Below, one piece after another: positions 21,689 through 29,882 of a stretch of DNA of 38,234 nucleotides. The DNA comes from a virus. Numbering within the stretch: position 1 is the stretch's first letter; each line of letters opens with the position of its first letter. The stretch is from the IMG/VR virus record IMGVR_UViG_3300012008_000019, positions 1-38,234 of that record, one strand, 5' to 3'. The notes beneath the pieces are model-generated. The model did no database searches. It was not told the DNA's origin and saw only the letters and a list, made by a program, of their open reading frames with translations. The translations under genes were made by a program, and so were the position numbers.

Positions 21689-22480
21689 ATGCCGAATTTG
21701 ACCCAAGAGCAGTATGACGCCGAGTATGACGCCGAGATGGCACGTTTGAATGGTGAGGCCGCCGCGACAGCTGCGATTACCGCATCGGAGGAAGAACCAG
21801 AACCGGCCCCCGAGCCGACACCGGTACCAGTTGACGACCCAGCGCCCGCGCCGGCCACCGTTGACGAAGTCCCGGAGACGCCACGGGAAAAGGAACTTCG
21901 GGAACGCCTCGAACGGACCGAAAAGTCGTTGAACGACACGAAAAAGTGGGCCAACGACGCACGCGTCGAGGCCAAGCGTCTACGCCAAGAGCAAGAGGAA
22001 CGCGATCGGGTAGCCAACCGGCCGCAAATCTTCGACGACAACCCGGGGCTCGAGGAGGCAATCCGCTACGCGGTACCCTCCGCCGCCCCAGTGGCGCCCG
22101 CCGCACCGACCCAGAACGTCGATTCTTGGGCCGAGACTGTGGGCACCGCGTTGCCGGATCTCGACGCGCTGCTCGAAACGAATGTCCCGTTCCGGGAAAA
22201 GGCTGCGGCCAAAGCAAAGGAACTGGGCGACGAGTGGTTAAATCCGATTATCGCAATTCGCGAGTTGACGAAATTGCAGGTCGAGCAACAGCGCGTAGAA
22301 GCGCAAGAGCAGGCCCGCAAAGACTTTCAACTCAAAGGCAAGAAACAGGCGGCGATGCAAGTGCCGGGCGGCGGGAGTGGCGGAAATCGCGCCCCGGCCC
22401 CGGTCGATGAGGCGGAACGTATCCGCACCATGAGCAGCGCCGATTTTGACGCCATGCGCTCGAAAGCGCTTGGCTACTGA
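21689..22480 (+). CDS. Head scaffolding protein (263 aa)
   Basis: Scaffolding proteins direct assembly of the capsid shell and then leave. The gene lies directly before the major capsid gene, the product is highly charged, with an acidic Pro-rich segment at residues 35-70 and a coiled coil near 70-110 (E-K-E-L-R-E-R-L-E-R-T-E-K-S-L-N-D-T-K-K), and a basic C-terminal part, the usual scaffold plan. The N-terminal A-E-Y-D-A-E repeat (Y-D-A-E-Y-D-A-E-M) is also seen in relatives. AAGGAATAG precedes the ATG. The assignment rests on position and composition. Confidence 0.8.
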   Translation: MPNLTQEQYDAEYDAEMARLNGEAAATAAITASEEEPEPAPEPTPVPVDDPAPAPATVDEVPETPREKELRERLERTEKSLNDTKKWANDARVEAKRLRQEQEERDRVANRPQIFDDNPGLEEAIRYAVPSAAPVAPAAPTQNVDSWAETVGTALPDLDALLETNVPFREKAAAKAKELGDEWLNPIIAIRELTKLQVEQQRVEAQEQARKDFQLKGKKQAAMQVPGGGSGGNRAPAPVDEAERIRTMSSADFDAMRSKALGY

Positions 22481-22504
22481 CCTACCAATTCGGAGTAAAT
22501 TATC

Positions 22505-23506
22505 ATGGGTTTGAACACTACCGCCAACATCACGCCAGCAATTCAGGCGTACTACGACCGCAACCTCCTCGAGCGCGCGGTCCCGGCCGATGTCCACGGC
22601 CGTTTCGGCCAGGTCCGCCCGATCAAGATGCGCTCGGGCAACCAGATCAAGTTTCGCCGCTATGAAGCGCTGACGGTCAGCACGACCCCGCTCGTCGAAG
22701 GCGTCACCCCCGGCGGTTCCAGCCTGACCACGACGGACATTACCGCGACCCTCGCCCAGTACGGCGACTATGTCACCATTACCGATATGGTCGACATGAC
22801 CAACCAAGACCCGGTATTGACCGAAGCCGGCGAAGTCCTGGGTGAGCAGGGCGGTACCACCATCGACCAAGTACGCCGCGACGTGCTGGTCGCCGGTACC
22901 AACGTCATCTACACCAACGGCGTTGCCCGCAACACGTTGAACACCGTTATCAGCACGATCACATTGCGTACCGCAATCCGCGCGCTCAACCGTCAGAACG
23001 CCAAGTTCGTAAAAATGATGGTCGTGGCGACCGATGGCGTCGGTACCAAGCCAATTCGCCCGGCTTACATCAGCTTGATTCACCCGGACACCGAGGCGCA
23101 GCTCGAAAGCCTGACCGGCTATATCCCGGTTACGGAATACTCGTCCGCGATGAAAGCCGAGGAGGACGAGGTCGGCGCCTGGCGCAATATCCGTTTCTTC
23201 ACCTCGACCAACGCGAAAGTATTCCTCGCGGCCGGCGCCGCCGTCGCAGCTGACGGCATGATCTCCGCCGGCGCGGTCAACAACGACGTGTACGCGACGC
23301 TGGTTATCGGCGCCAACGCATACGGCGTTTGCCCACTGTCGGGTAAGGCGATGGAAAACATCATCAAGCCCCTGGGCTCGGGCGGTACCGCCGACCCGCT
23401 GAACCAGCGCTCCACCTCGGGCTGGAAAGCGACCACCACGACCAAGATTCTCAATGACGCGTGGATGACCCGTATCGAGCATACCAACCTCACCGCCCTG
23501 ACCTAA
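22505..23506 (+). CDS. Major capsid protein, N4-gp56 family (333 aa)
   Basis: The shell-forming protein. The sequence starts M-G-L-N-T-T-A, has Y-Y-D-R-N-L-L-E-R-A early, P-L-V-E-G-V-T-P near residue 62, G-D-Y-V-T-I-T-D near 83, and later H-P-D-T, I-P-V-T-E-Y and G-A-N-A-Y-G, the features I associate with the N4-gp56 capsid family, which has the HK97 fold. The size fits the family. It follows the scaffold gene by 24 bp and is followed by a hairpin that could boost capsid expression relative to distal genes. Confidence 0.92.
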   Translation: MGLNTTANITPAIQAYYDRNLLERAVPADVHGRFGQVRPIKMRSGNQIKFRRYEALTVSTTPLVEGVTPGGSSLTTTDITATLAQYGDYVTITDMVDMTNQDPVLTEAGEVLGEQGGTTIDQVRRDVLVAGTNVIYTNGVARNTLNTVISTITLRTAIRALNRQNAKFVKMMVVATDGVGTKPIRPAYISLIHPDTEAQLESLTGYIPVTEYSSAMKAEEDEVGAWRNIRFFTSTNAKVFLAAGAAVAADGMISAGAVNNDVYATLVIGANAYGVCPLSGKAMENIIKPLGSGGTADPLNQRSTSGWKATTTTKILNDAWMTRIEHTNLTALT

Positions 23507-23531
23507 TCGGCCAGGTAGTGAACCCGACAGG

Positions 23532-23556
23532 CGCCCGGCATGATGTCCGGGCGTTT
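23532..23556 (+). terminator. Hairpin after the capsid gene, probable partial terminator
   Basis: A 7-bp stem CGCCCGG/CCGGGCG with an 8-nt loop is followed by TTTATC. The T-tract is short, which fits partial rather than complete termination, so later genes could still be read at a lower level, as seen after capsid genes in other phages. Confidence 0.7.
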
Positions 23557-23589
23557 ATCTAAACGGTAGCAAATTCAGGAGTATTTATC

Positions 23590-23919
23590 ATGGCACTCAG
23601 CACCAACACCCAAACCGACTCGAACGGCGTCGTTAATCGTGCGGTCGGCAAGATCGTCACCGATGCCGCCGCCGCCGCCGTCGCAATTCTGCAGCTGGGT
23701 TTCGTTCCCCGCTACGTTCTGTTCGTCAATCTGACCGACCGTATCACGGACCAATGGTTCGAGGGCATGGCCGCCGCGTCGTCCCTGCACTCGGTCGCCA
23801 TCGGTACCCAGACCCTCGAAACGGTCAACGGCATTACGGTCGGCGCCGACAAGACGATTACGTTGACCGCTGCGACGATGGTCGCGTCGAAAACGTATTA
23901 CTGGTTGGCCGAGGGCTAA
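23590..23919 (+). CDS. Putative virion protein, likely head decoration or adaptor (109 aa)
   Basis: A small Ala/Val/Thr-rich protein with beta-rich character (F-V-P-R-Y-V-L-F-V-N-L-T-D, I-G-T-Q-T-L-E-T-V-N-G-I-T-V). Its location right after the capsid hairpin and before the head-completion genes suggests a structural role such as decoration or head-tail joining. No family is recognised. GGAG lies 9 nt before the ATG. The next gene starts 75 bp later after a GC-rich gap with weak hairpin potential. Confidence 0.7.
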   Translation: MALSTNTQTDSNGVVNRAVGKIVTDAAAAAVAILQLGFVPRYVLFVNLTDRITDQWFEGMAAASSLHSVAIGTQTLETVNGITVGADKTITLTAATMVASKTYYWLAEG

Positions 23920-23994
23920 GACGGCGCCAGCGCAGCACCCCGGCGCCCGCGCGGCGCTGGGCCAACTCCCCACCACTTAAGAAAGTAGGACATC

Positions 23995-24477
23995 GTGACT
24001 CGCACCGAACTGGAAGCAAAGAACAAAACAGAGCTCCTCGCGCTGGCAACGTCGCTTGGTTTCGAGGGCATGACCCCGGCCACCGCTAAAGCCGACATGG
24101 TCGCCCAGCTGCTCGGCCTGACGCCGAAAGATCCGGTCGACGATGATCCGGAAGTCGCCGCCGCGAAAGCGATCGCCGCCGACGAGCGCAAAAACCCGCT
24201 GGCGCGCGAGGGCAAGCTGCGCGACCTGGCCGGCAACCTGGTCAAGTGCAAAAAAGTCAAAATCATGATCTTGGCCACCGAGCAGGAACAAGGCGACGTG
24301 AAACTCAGTCTCAACGGCCACATGCTGCAGATTAAACGCGGCGTCGAGGTCGAGATCGACGAGCCATACCTCGGCGTGCTGCGCGACTCGATCGTCAGCA
24401 CCGTGCAATGGAACCCCGAAACCAACCAGCGTACGGCAATGCAGATCCAGCGCTACCCGTACCAGATCCTGGGCTAA
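23995..24477 (+). CDS. Structural protein with N-terminal HeH/SAP-like segment (160 aa)
   Basis: The first 45 residues (R-T-E-L-E-A-K-N-K-T-E-L-L-A-L-A-T-S-L-G ... A-K-A-D-M-V-A-Q-L-L-G) fit a small two-helix DNA-binding fold of the HeH/SAP/Rho-N type: a helix, a loop with G, then a closing helix. The rest has K-V-K-I-M-I-L-A-T-E-Q and a Q-R-Y-P-Y-Q end with no known domain. The start is a GTG with AGGA 7 nt upstream. Its place between capsid and the gp4-like protein makes a head-completion role likely; the DNA-binding segment could touch packaged DNA. Confidence 0.7.
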   Translation: MTRTELEAKNKTELLALATSLGFEGMTPATAKADMVAQLLGLTPKDPVDDDPEVAAAKAIAADERKNPLAREGKLRDLAGNLVKCKKVKIMILATEQEQGDVKLSLNGHMLQIKRGVEVEIDEPYLGVLRDSIVSTVQWNPETNQRTAMQIQRYPYQILG

Positions 24478-24480
24478 ACG

Positions 24481-25137
24481 ATGTCCACGACCTGGAATCT
24501 GACCCGCCTACAAATTGCAACGAAAGCGTTGCAAAAGGTCGGCACGCTCGCGCGTACCGAGACGGCGGATACTGACGACCTGGTAGTCGTTTATGACGCC
24601 CTGGACGCGCTGCTCAAGGCGCTGCCGATCTTCGGGTATGCGTGGCCGCGACTGGCCGCCGGTCAAACGGCCCTGCCGCTGGTCGCAGCGACCCAGCAAA
24701 CCACACTGCCGGCCGACTACTACGGCGGCGCCCTCATCTCGTATCTGGACGCCTCGGGCAACGAGAAACCGCTCCGCCTGGTCCCGCTGGTCGAGTGGAA
24801 CAACATCGTTCGCAAGACCGATACGGCGGCCTACCCGCTGCTCGGGTACCTGGATAACTTCAATGTGTTGCGCACCTGGCCGATTCAAACGGCCACGCTC
24901 GCCGGCAAACTGGTGTACCAGAAAGTCATCGACGACGGCGTCACCGCGAGCCCTACCGGCCTGGCGCAAATCTGGTTGCAAGGCCTCATCTACGGCCTGG
25001 CCGCCGAGATTGGCGACGAGTTCGGCGCCACCGAGGCGCAGATTAAGCGCTGGGGCGAAAAGTGGGCCTCTCATCGTACGCTGTGCATCATGAACCAGTC
25101 GTACCCGCAAGCCGATTCCGTTACCGTCCGAGACTAG
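24481..25137 (+). CDS. Head-completion/tail-accessory protein, P22 gp4-like (218 aa)
   Basis: P22 gp4 seals the portal after packaging and begins tail assembly. The N-terminus (L-T-R-L-Q-I-A-T-K-A-L-Q-K-V-G ... Y-D-A-L-D-A-L-L-K-A-L) and the middle L-P-A-D-Y-Y-G with C-terminal helices (W-L-Q-G-L-I-Y-G-L-A-A-E-I-G-D-E) follow the pattern of that family. It comes immediately before the small cupin and ejection genes. The ATG is 3 bp after the preceding stop. The assignment is by pattern and gene order. Confidence 0.75.
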   Translation: MSTTWNLTRLQIATKALQKVGTLARTETADTDDLVVVYDALDALLKALPIFGYAWPRLAAGQTALPLVAATQQTTLPADYYGGALISYLDASGNEKPLRLVPLVEWNNIVRKTDTAAYPLLGYLDNFNVLRTWPIQTATLAGKLVYQKVIDDGVTASPTGLAQIWLQGLIYGLAAEIGDEFGATEAQIKRWGEKWASHRTLCIMNQSYPQADSVTVRD

Positions 25138-25139
25138 CC

Positions 25140-25616
25140 GTGAATCTCGTATCGTTCACCTACTCCGGCAAGGCTCTGGCGGAGGGTATGCGCGCCAAGA
25201 TCGACCGTTTCGAGGCTGCGCTGCGCGCGCGTCCGCAAGTCGATTGCCCGGTCGAACACATATTCCGGCCAGGCGAGTACGAACGCGTTATGACCATCCC
25301 GCCGTGGACCCAACTCGTCGGCGCCGAGCACACGACGGAGCATGTGTTCCGCCTGGTCGCCGGCGCGATCGAAGTCATGATGGACGACGGCATAGTCATG
25401 CTGCGCGCGCCGTGCGAGTTTGTCGCCGGGCCAGGCCTCAAGCGCGTGGGCCGGACCTGGGAGGAGGGCGCCATCGTGGCCAACGTGTTCGCCAACCCGG
25501 ACGACTGCCAAGACCTGGACATAATCGTCGAACGTATTTCGACATCGAAAAACTGTGAGCTGTTGGGCAACCGTCCGGCGCTGAAAAATGAGGTGCAATC
25601 ATGGCTCTTGGGCTAA
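25140..25616 (+). CDS. Small cupin-like protein in the tail module (158 aa)
   Basis: The central part (E-H-V-F-R-L-V-A-G-A-I-E-V-M, a G-rich turn, V-M-L-R-A-P-C-E-F-V-A-G-P-G-L-K-R-V-G-R) has the spacing of a single-domain cupin/RmlC barrel; metal-binding histidines are few, so catalysis is doubtful. Genes of this type are found in podovirus structural modules. The GTG start lies 2 bp after the preceding stop and has no good ribosome site, so the start is the least certain part. Its 3' end overlaps the ejection gene by 16 nt. Confidence 0.65.
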   Translation: MNLVSFTYSGKALAEGMRAKIDRFEAALRARPQVDCPVEHIFRPGEYERVMTIPPWTQLVGAEHTTEHVFRLVAGAIEVMMDDGIVMLRAPCEFVAGPGLKRVGRTWEEGAIVANVFANPDDCQDLDIIVERISTSKNCELLGNRPALKNEVQSWLLG

Positions 25617-26317
25617 GCGCGGCGGCATGGGCCGCAATCGGAACGACGGCGGTAACGGCGTATTCCGCGAACAAGTCGTCGAAGGAGCAAGCCGGCGCGA
25701 CGGCGGCGGCCGGCGAACGTTCGGACTACCAGTTCAACACGGCGCGCGAGGACCAGCTCAAACAGCTGGCGCAGCAGCGCGAGGACTCGACCCCGTACCG
25801 CGAGGCCGGGTACAAGTCGCTCGCCCAGCTCATGGCCGGCACGGCGCCGGGCGGCGAGTTCGCGCAAGAGTACAAACGCGGAGATTTTGCCGAGGATCCG
25901 GGCTACGCGTTCCGCCAGCAGCAAGGCGAGGCGGGCATCGGGCGCGAAGCGGCGGCCAACGGGAGCAAATACTCCGGCGCCGCGCTCAAGGCGATTGCGC
26001 GATTCAATAGCGGGCTTGCGTCGCAAGAGTACGGCAACTGGGACGCCCGCCAGAACCAGCAACAACAACTGTTCGAGGGTAGCAAAACGAATCGGTTTAA
26101 CCGCCTGGCGTCGCTGGCCCGGACCGGGCAAACGGCGAATCAGGCGCTCGCGAACAACGGCCAACAGGTCAACAGCAACATTGCCCGGCTGGGCGCCGCA
26201 AATTCGACCCGGCAAGGACAGTATTTGCAAGATGCCGGCGAGGCGCGCGCGTCCGGCTACGTGGCCACGGGGAACGCAATTTCCTCGGGCATTAAAAATC
26301 TGTACAAGGGTACCTAA
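25601..26317 (+). CDS. DNA ejection protein, P22 gp7-like (238 aa)
   Basis: Podoviral ejection proteins leave the capsid with the DNA and build a channel across the cell envelope. The hydrophobic N-terminus (M-A-L-G-L-S-A-A-A-W-A-A-I-G-T-T-A-V-T-A-Y) followed by a Gln/Asn/Ala-rich, coiled-coil body and a C-terminal G-Y-V-A-T-G-N-A-I-S-S-G is the usual plan of the first ejection protein. It is followed without gap by two larger ejection proteins in the same order as P22 gp7-gp20-gp16. Confidence 0.75.
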   Translation: MALGLSAAAWAAIGTTAVTAYSANKSSKEQAGATAAAGERSDYQFNTAREDQLKQLAQQREDSTPYREAGYKSLAQLMAGTAPGGEFAQEYKRGDFAEDPGYAFRQQQGEAGIGREAAANGSKYSGAALKAIARFNSGLASQEYGNWDARQNQQQQLFEGSKTNRFNRLASLARTGQTANQALANNGQQVNSNIARLGAANSTRQGQYLQDAGEARASGYVATGNAISSGIKNLYKGT

Positions 26318-27819
26318 TGGCTAACAACAATATCGCGCTGCTCGCCAAAGTCCCGGACTTGCCGACCGCCGACGAACGGGAAACCTCGCGCCTCAACGTG
26401 CAAACGCTCCGCGACGCGGCGACCGTGCGCACGCAAGCAATGGCCGACGATGCGGCAACGCGCCAGGTGTACGCGAACAACGCCGACCCGGCCGACCGGC
26501 TCAAGGCGCTGTATTCGGTCAATCCAAAAGCGGCGATGGCGGCCGAAAAGTTCGGCGTCGATCTCGGCAAGGACAAGGCCACGACGGCGAAAACCGAGAT
26601 CGAGGGGGTCAACCTCCGCACGGCGCGCTACAAAGACGCGTTGAGCACCATCATGGACCGCGACAGCGCCGCCAACTGGGTCAAAGCCATGTACGCCGAC
26701 CCGGACATCGGGAAGCACATTGCGCAAGAGCTGGGGCCGGCGGAGGCCGCGATCGCGCGCATCCCTGACCCAACGACCAACCCGCAAGGGTTCGCAGCCT
26801 GGAAGCGCGGGAGCCAGCTGGGCGCCGAGAAACTGGCCGAAATCTCGAAACCGGTTATCGGTAATCGCGACCTGGGCGGCACCGTGCAAACTACGGCCAC
26901 CGACCCATTTACCGGCGTGCCGACCGTCACCGCGTCCAACGTCAAGACCCAAACGCCCGACAGCGTGGCCAGCAATGCCCGCATGGCGACCGAGGGCTCG
27001 CTCAACCGGGCGAACCAATTGGCCGTGCAAGACCGCATGACGGCGCGCCAGGACTCGCGAAACGAGGGCGTGGGCGCCTCGCTGTCGGACGACACAATCC
27101 AGCGCCTGGCCGAGATGGAACTCAACGGCGACCGGTCCGGCCGTTCCGGCATTGGTCGCGGCGCGCAAGGCGCGACCAACCTGGTTGCCGTGCAGAACGC
27201 GATTACCAGAGTCGGCGCCGAGCGCGGCGTATCGGCACGGGACATCACGGCCGCGAGCGCCTCGCTCGAGGGGCTGCGCACCGGCATGCGCGCGACCGGC
27301 AACACCAGCGCCCGCGTGGAGAACGCCGCCGAGGAGGCCACGCAGCTGGCGCCGCTGGCGCTCGCCGCGTCGAAGGAAGTCACGCGCTCCGGCTTCCTGC
27401 CGTTTGGCAAAGCGCAAATCATGTTCGACACCCAAACCAACGACCCGGCCCTCTCCCGGTTCGCGACTGCAAACACCGGCCTGGCCACGGCGTACGCGTC
27501 GGCGATGGCGCGCGGCGGCAAGGCGACCGTGTCGGACAACGAGCACGCCCGGAAACTGCTCGCAGAGGCCAAAGACCAGCCGGCGTACGAGGCGACGGTC
27601 GGCCAGCTGCTCAAAGAAATCGACGCGGCGAAGCGCGCTCCGCGCGTCGTTCGGGACTCGTTGAGCGGCGAGATCGCGGGCAAAGATGGCCACGGCTCGC
27701 AAAAGCTGAAAACCGGCACGCCGAACACCAACGCGCAAGGCTGGGCGCTCCACGTGGACGGCAAAGGCAACAAAGCGTACGTGAGCCCAGATGGTGCGCA
27801 ATTTCAAGAGGTGAAATAA
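26317..27819 (+). CDS. DNA ejection / internal virion protein (500 aa)
   Basis: Second gene of the ejection set, starting at the A of the previous stop and ending at the first base of the next start. The product is helical and Ala-rich, with phase-like repeats (L-R-D-A-A-T-V-R-T-Q-A-M-A-D-D) and long stretches without Cys; residues 235-330 are rich in R-A-T-G. Such proteins line the transenvelope conduit. No catalytic motif, for example a transglycosylase site, is visible. Role is inferred from order and composition. Confidence 0.72.
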   Translation: MANNNIALLAKVPDLPTADERETSRLNVQTLRDAATVRTQAMADDAATRQVYANNADPADRLKALYSVNPKAAMAAEKFGVDLGKDKATTAKTEIEGVNLRTARYKDALSTIMDRDSAANWVKAMYADPDIGKHIAQELGPAEAAIARIPDPTTNPQGFAAWKRGSQLGAEKLAEISKPVIGNRDLGGTVQTTATDPFTGVPTVTASNVKTQTPDSVASNARMATEGSLNRANQLAVQDRMTARQDSRNEGVGASLSDDTIQRLAEMELNGDRSGRSGIGRGAQGATNLVAVQNAITRVGAERGVSARDITAASASLEGLRTGMRATGNTSARVENAAEEATQLAPLALAASKEVTRSGFLPFGKAQIMFDTQTNDPALSRFATANTGLATAYASAMARGGKATVSDNEHARKLLAEAKDQPAYEATVGQLLKEIDAAKRAPRVVRDSLSGEIAGKDGHGSQKLKTGTPNTNAQGWALHVDGKGNKAYVSPDGAQFQEVK

Positions 27820-29882
27820 TGGGTTTTGACCTGGCCAGCGCCAAACCAGTAGCAGCAACCCCGCCAGGCGGCGCGGGCGGTTTCGACCTGGCCAGCGCCC
27901 AGCCCGTGGCGCCGAAGCCGATCGCCCAGAATTTCGAGGACGTACACCCGAACTTTCGGGCGGAGGCGGTCGCCAATAAAAAGGCGGTCGACGACTGGCG
28001 CGCCGCCGGTTCGCCCCAGCTGACCACGGCGCCCAAGACCGACGCCGAGTACCAACAGACGCGCGCCGTCCTCGCGGGCCTGAATTACGAGAAAGAACAC
28101 GGGCGGCCGGCGCCGGAGATCCCGAAACCGGCCGTACGCAAGCCGACGCAAGCCGATTACGACCGCTCGGCGCAGCTGGCCGCGCCCGATCGCACGTGGC
28201 GCGACGACAACCCGCTCGGCAACGTGTTCGGGGTTCCGGACGCCGCTATCGGCGTGGCCGCCAGCATGGCAACGCCAATAATTGCGGTCCCGGGGGGTTT
28301 TATCAAATCGGCCCTGTACGGCGGCGACCCGGAAAAGAACGCGAGCGATATCGCCGAACGTATTTCGTACCAGCCGGCCACCGGTACCGGCGCCCAGATC
28401 CTACGCGGGATTGGCCACGTCGCCGAACCGCTCATGGCGCTACCAACAAGCCAACTTCACGCGTTGGGCGAAGCCGGCCAAAGCGCGCGTATGGGTTTAT
28501 CGAACGTCAAGATGCTGGCCGGCGCGAACGCCGCGCAGGCGGCCGCCGAGGAGGCGAAGCAAGTCGCCGGCGCGGGCCGCCTGCGCGACCTGTTCGTCAA
28601 ACCGAAAGAATCGACCATGCCCGGCGTGGGCGCTGCCGCTACGGCCGACGAAACGCTCCGCGTACAGGCCGCGAACCAGTTGCCGGTACCGATGGGTGGC
28701 CTCATGACAAAGGGCATGCGGACGCGCGCGAAACCCGATATCCAATTCGAGCAGATCGCGGCCAAAGACCCCGAGCTCGGCGCCGGCCTGCGCAATCGCA
28801 CGGTGCAAGTCAATCAAGCGGCGCTCGATAATTTCGACGCGTTCGCCGAGGCCACCGGCGCGCAAGGTTCCGGCCTGCGCCCGACCGGCAAGGTCGTCAA
28901 TGACTACCTGATTAAGCGGGTTGAAAAGGCAAAAACAGAGATCCGCGACGCGTACAACGCCGCCGCCGAATCGGTCGAGGGCAAGACGCCGGCCGACGTG
29001 GCGCCGCTGCGCGCGTTCCTCGAAAAGCACGCGGCCGAGGCCGAGACGGGCAACGCCCCGGTGCTCAACGCCGTAGACCGCGCGCTCCAAAAACTCGACC
29101 CAGAGGGTACCGGCAAAATCCCGCTGAAAGAGTTCAACGAAATTCGCGAGATGGTTGGCCGCGTGTCCAAGGATGGGACGCCGAACTCGGTCTATCGTAA
29201 GCCGCTGCAAACCCTCGTGGATGACGCTGTCGAAACCAACGGCGGCCCGCTGTACCGCACGGCGCGGCGCCAGTACGAGAACTACCAAAACGAGTTCAAG
29301 AACGCCGGCGCCATCGACCGTTTGCTCCGCGCGAAACCCGGCACCAAGGACCGCACCGTCGCCCTCGAGGACGTGGTCACGAAATCCACGCTTGACGCGC
29401 CGAGCACCGACGCCGTGCGCCAGATCAAAAGCACGCTCACCCGCAAACAGGACGCCGAAGGCCTGCAGGCGTGGAAAGAGGTACAAGGCGAAACAGCGCG
29501 CCAGATGAAAGAACGCGTTTTGACCGAGGCAAAGCTCGAAAGCGGCGCGCGCGAAGTGTCTCCGGCCAAGTTGTCCAAGATGATTCGCGAAATGGACGCG
29601 GATGGTCGCCTCGAGGTCATTTTCTCCAAGAACGGCGCGCAACAATGGCGCGACCTGGCGGACACCGTCTCCGAGATGAAAACCATCCCGCCCGGTACCG
29701 TCAGCTCGAGCGGTACCGCCGAGGTGCTGGCCGGCCTGCTCGATACCGCCGTCAGCGGTTCGACGGGCTTGCCACTGCCGATCGCCTCGGCCCTCAATTA
29801 CGGGGTTAAACGGGTCAAAAAGAATATGAAGTTGAAAAAGATTGATCGCGCGCTCAACCCAGACGGAGCCCCAACACCATGA
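27819..29882 (+). CDS. DNA ejection / internal virion protein with N-terminal FDLASA repeats (687 aa)
   Basis: The largest ejection protein. It opens with two copies of a short motif (F-D-L-A-S-A-K-P-V-A and F-D-L-A-S-A-Q-P-V-A, 19 residues apart) typical of the extended N-terminus of phage internal proteins. A hydrophobic stretch near residues 140-165 (A-I-G-V-A-A-S-M-A-T-P-I-I-A-V-P-G-G-F) could insert in the membrane, and the rest is helical, with a very basic end (R-V-K-K-N-M-K-L-K-K). No muramidase motif is visible. The stop overlaps the next ATG. Confidence 0.75.
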   Translation: MGFDLASAKPVAATPPGGAGGFDLASAQPVAPKPIAQNFEDVHPNFRAEAVANKKAVDDWRAAGSPQLTTAPKTDAEYQQTRAVLAGLNYEKEHGRPAPEIPKPAVRKPTQADYDRSAQLAAPDRTWRDDNPLGNVFGVPDAAIGVAASMATPIIAVPGGFIKSALYGGDPEKNASDIAERISYQPATGTGAQILRGIGHVAEPLMALPTSQLHALGEAGQSARMGLSNVKMLAGANAAQAAAEEAKQVAGAGRLRDLFVKPKESTMPGVGAAATADETLRVQAANQLPVPMGGLMTKGMRTRAKPDIQFEQIAAKDPELGAGLRNRTVQVNQAALDNFDAFAEATGAQGSGLRPTGKVVNDYLIKRVEKAKTEIRDAYNAAAESVEGKTPADVAPLRAFLEKHAAEAETGNAPVLNAVDRALQKLDPEGTGKIPLKEFNEIREMVGRVSKDGTPNSVYRKPLQTLVDDAVETNGGPLYRTARRQYENYQNEFKNAGAIDRLLRAKPGTKDRTVALEDVVTKSTLDAPSTDAVRQIKSTLTRKQDAEGLQAWKEVQGETARQMKERVLTEAKLESGAREVSPAKLSKMIREMDADGRLEVIFSKNGAQQWRDLADTVSEMKTIPPGTVSSSGTAEVLAGLLDTAVSGSTGLPLPIASALNYGVKRVKKNMKLKKIDRALNPDGAPTP

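Noticed and set aside
23920-23994. Terminator in the GC-rich gap before the 160-aa gene
   Set aside because: Several weak GC stems can be drawn but none is followed by a T-tract.
26314-27858. 514-codon minus-strand open frame opposite the ejection gene
   Set aside because: Arg/Val/Gly-rich shadow of the 500-aa gene; it would face the late operon and has no promoter or start.
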